From contig NMRA01000027.1 in assembly GCA_002633005.1 (NCBI GenBank), positions 1,421,403 through 1,481,824 of the forward strand: a DNA stretch of 60,422 bases. The letters run 5' to 3'. The position numbers were made by a program, and so were the translations under genes. Every line of letters begins with the position of its first letter. The first letter of the stretch is position 1. Source of the stretch: Phoronis australis. Lineage: Eukaryota > Phoronida > Phoronidae. Positions 58,487 to 60,422 of the stretch are shown in pieces. The notes under the pieces are model-generated. The model saw only the letters and a list, made by a program, of their open reading frames with translations. It did not search any database and was not told where the DNA came from.

Positions 58487-58566
58487 TGGACTCATGCAGT
58501 TTGTCTCGTTTTCTACTTTTTCGGACTTTTAGTTTCTGAGGCGGACCTTTTTGCCCACTTGGCCTA
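58487..58566 (+). repeat. Fragment of GCGCGC-ended MITE family
   Basis: TTAGTGGACT, TTTGTCTCGTTTTCTAC, TTCGGACTTTTAGTTTCT and CCTTTTTGCCCA match the interior of 22447-22693. The GC-rich ends are missing. Confidence 0.65.
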
Positions 58567-59861
58567 AATATGTGTACTGCACGTGCGGACTCGAGACAAA
58601 TTAGAACGCAAGTCATGTTTCTTCGTTGCACACAAACAAGAAGTGAAAATTAAGCCTAGTCTTTCCGTCAAAACATAACTTTTGTTATAGACAACTTTTA
58701 AGATTCGTAACTGGTCCTAACGTGTACTTGACTGAGAGTAGAAATGATTTTGAGATTGTGAAGAACCGCCAATTCATACTGCTGCAGACCAGGCTAAGCT
58801 CCGGAACACTTATGGCTTCTCAATAGCTTGGTGTCGAGACCGAATGCTATATAAAGCACAGACTTGGTACTCTAAGCATTACATTAGCCATTTTTTGCTT
58901 TCAGCACATGAACTAACCAAGAACTGTCAGTTCATTCCAAGTTTAGAAATCATTTCCGTTCTTCATAAAAAACATACATGAGTGACCACCTTTACATGAG
59001 CAAGTAGTCAAAAGTTATTTTTCACCATCAACGGTTTGCAAGCTGATAATAATATATGTGTGGACACAATACAAAAGTCAGTTGCATTCAAGGCTTCTAA
59101 ACATCCTTGAGCACAAGGTTATTTGTAAGCAAAAAATGATGTGCAGAATTTTTTAAAGTCAGCACAAGCGGACACTCTTGTAACCTCACCGTCAAAACTG
59201 TACAAAAGATAAAGAGCGAGATCTTTCATAATTCCGATTGGTTTGTCAGCCAGTGGACAAAACGAAGAAAGAGAGTTTCATTCGGAACACCTTTATTGAA
59301 ATGCTGATCCTTGGTTCAGTTGAAACAAAATATCGCATAACATGATTGAACAATTGTTTACATTACGCTGTTTTCAAAATAACTGTGTTCACAGTTAAAG
59401 TCTTTATGGGTTCTTGAATTACTAACCATCGAAATGACTAAAAGTAGTTACAAACGCAAAAAAGTCCCTTGCAAGAACAATGCAAACATTCAGATAAAAT
59501 ATAAAACTTGCAACTTACAAAAGTTAATAAACACTGCCGTTCATCAATCTCAGTGGTATCAATGTTCAAGTGAGGAACCTCCTTATGACATGCCTCTCTA
59601 TGGAAAAGGAAATTGTTCCAGTAGCCAGTTCACCATTTACAGTACATACATGCGCACATATACTGCACCATGACCCAAGCCGTAAACGGCAAAGTGACCA
59701 ATAAGTACTGTTAGCTACAATATAAGCAATCACATTGATGTAAATTGCATCATGGGAAAGCAATCCATATGAAACAAGAGCAACGCAGAGCGTTGAAATG
59801 CGCCCACAATTGCACCGTATACGGTATCCTTCTAGGGTTGTTTATTGGTACCATAAAGTGG
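58567..59861. other. Intergenic, THAP gene upstream region
   Basis: No gene is supported. A stretch near 59777-59825 (GAGCAACGCAG, ATGCGCCCAC, TGCACCG) resembles 54549-54588. Confidence 0.45.
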
Positions 59862-59874
59862 CCAGTAGAGGGCA
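59862..59874 (+). promoter_or_regulatory. CTCF-like core motif
   Basis: CCAGTAGAGGGCA fits the bilaterian CTCF core CCASYAGRKGGCR at all 13 positions. It lies 129 bp upstream of the THAP start. A weaker inverted match (CCACTTGGCGGC) is at 59955-59966. Confidence 0.45.
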
Positions 59875-60002
59875 TATCTGTAGTATGTTGTACCAAGGAG
59901 TGTACGAGTATAGGAGAGTTCACTTGTGAGTTCGCTGTTACCGCTACTACTAGCGCCGCCAAGTGGTGAACAAGCTACGGTCACCCAGGAAGCGCCAAAA
60001 CA

Positions 60003-60100
60003 ATGGGGACGGACGCATTTTGCAGTGCGATAAATTGCATGAATTCATCCACGAAAACCCCAGACGTGTCATTTTGTAGGTTTCCTAAGGATCCAGAAAG
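60003..60100 (+). CDS. THAP-domain protein, first exon (partial)
   Basis: This is a predicted zinc-dependent DNA-binding protein that continues beyond the window. The ATG is in strong Kozak context (ACAATGG). The exon encodes 32 complete codons: MGTDAFC, then a Cys-x4-Cys pair (CSAINC), then FCRFPKDPE, the hallmark N-terminal half of a THAP domain. At 60100 the exon meets AAAG-GTAAGG, a near-consensus donor, leaving phase 2 (AG). The split after FPKDPE(R) is where THAP genes are often interrupted. A possible in-phase continuation follows TTTTAG at 60352-60356 (KTFPWPWVNMNRGD) and stays open to the window end. Its W-V-N-x-x-R spacing is suggestive, but the polypyrimidine tract is poor. The C-x2-H part is not in the window. 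Confidence 0.72.
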
Positions 60101-60422
60101 GTAAGGATTATCTGTTATTCAATAATATGATACATTGTCTTTCATTTTGTGTGTTCTGTTCACGGTTGTTAGACAAGTCGATCGCAGTCCCGGTGCCCGG
60201 CACTGTCTGTTGTCTGCAGTGTAGGCTAGACCTACTGGGCAGCCGGCGGAAGAGGACTATGATTAACGTACGATGTGATCGTCAGCTTTTTGGATACTTG
60301 CAGTCCATGTATTCCAAATCAAAATGTCACTCTAACGATCGCAGGGATAATTTTAGGAAAACATTCCCATGGCCATGGGTGAATATGAATCGTGGTGACA
60401 CGGCCATGGCACAATCACAGGC

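Overview
The window reads as nuclear DNA of a marine invertebrate animal. The evidence is AT-rich intergenic DNA with many MITE-like repeats, spliced-looking genes, long C2H2 zinc-finger arrays, THAP-domain exons, a rhodopsin-type peptide GPCR and a LINE fragment. Frequent ACATGTACATGT and TAGGCCTA palindromes and high allelic-looking divergence fit an ambulacrarian or other lophotrochozoan/deuterostome genome. I cannot name the species from sequence alone.

Layout. 1-15 kb holds no convincing host gene. It contains a pogo-like MITE, two segments that appear twice around single Ns (probably unmerged haplotypes), a Harbinger-like inverted-repeat element, a cluster of co-varying short palindromes (6772-7056), a G-quadruplex motif and an RT fragment of a LINE. 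15.4-17 kb holds a minus-strand peptide-type GPCR, with a 150-bp MITE and palindromic CREs upstream. 17-30 kb is repeat-rich intergenic DNA. 30-55 kb holds a family of C2H2 zinc-finger genes: gene A (34145, +), a decayed sister copy (44630, +), and genes B (49918-51075, -) and C (53382-54431, -). All four carry their coding sequence in one exon that starts just after a splice acceptor. They share an undescribed-looking N-terminal acidic module with SUMO-consensus lysines. A THAP-domain exon lies at 39050-39649. 55-60 kb is intergenic, and a second THAP gene starts at 60003 and runs off the window.

How parts relate. The zinc-finger genes arose by local duplication that also copied 5' flanks and 3' UTRs, so the copies serve as natural empty-site controls. 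They show that a roughly 1.5-kb tandem array entered the 5' flank of gene A and that a 1.4-kb TIR element entered the 3' UTR of gene C. The same 150-bp MITE sits just upstream, in the same orientation, of both the GPCR and the first THAP gene. Zinc-finger and THAP proteins are DNA-binding factors often linked to transposon control or transposon domestication, which suits this repeat-dense setting, but any functional link here is inference.
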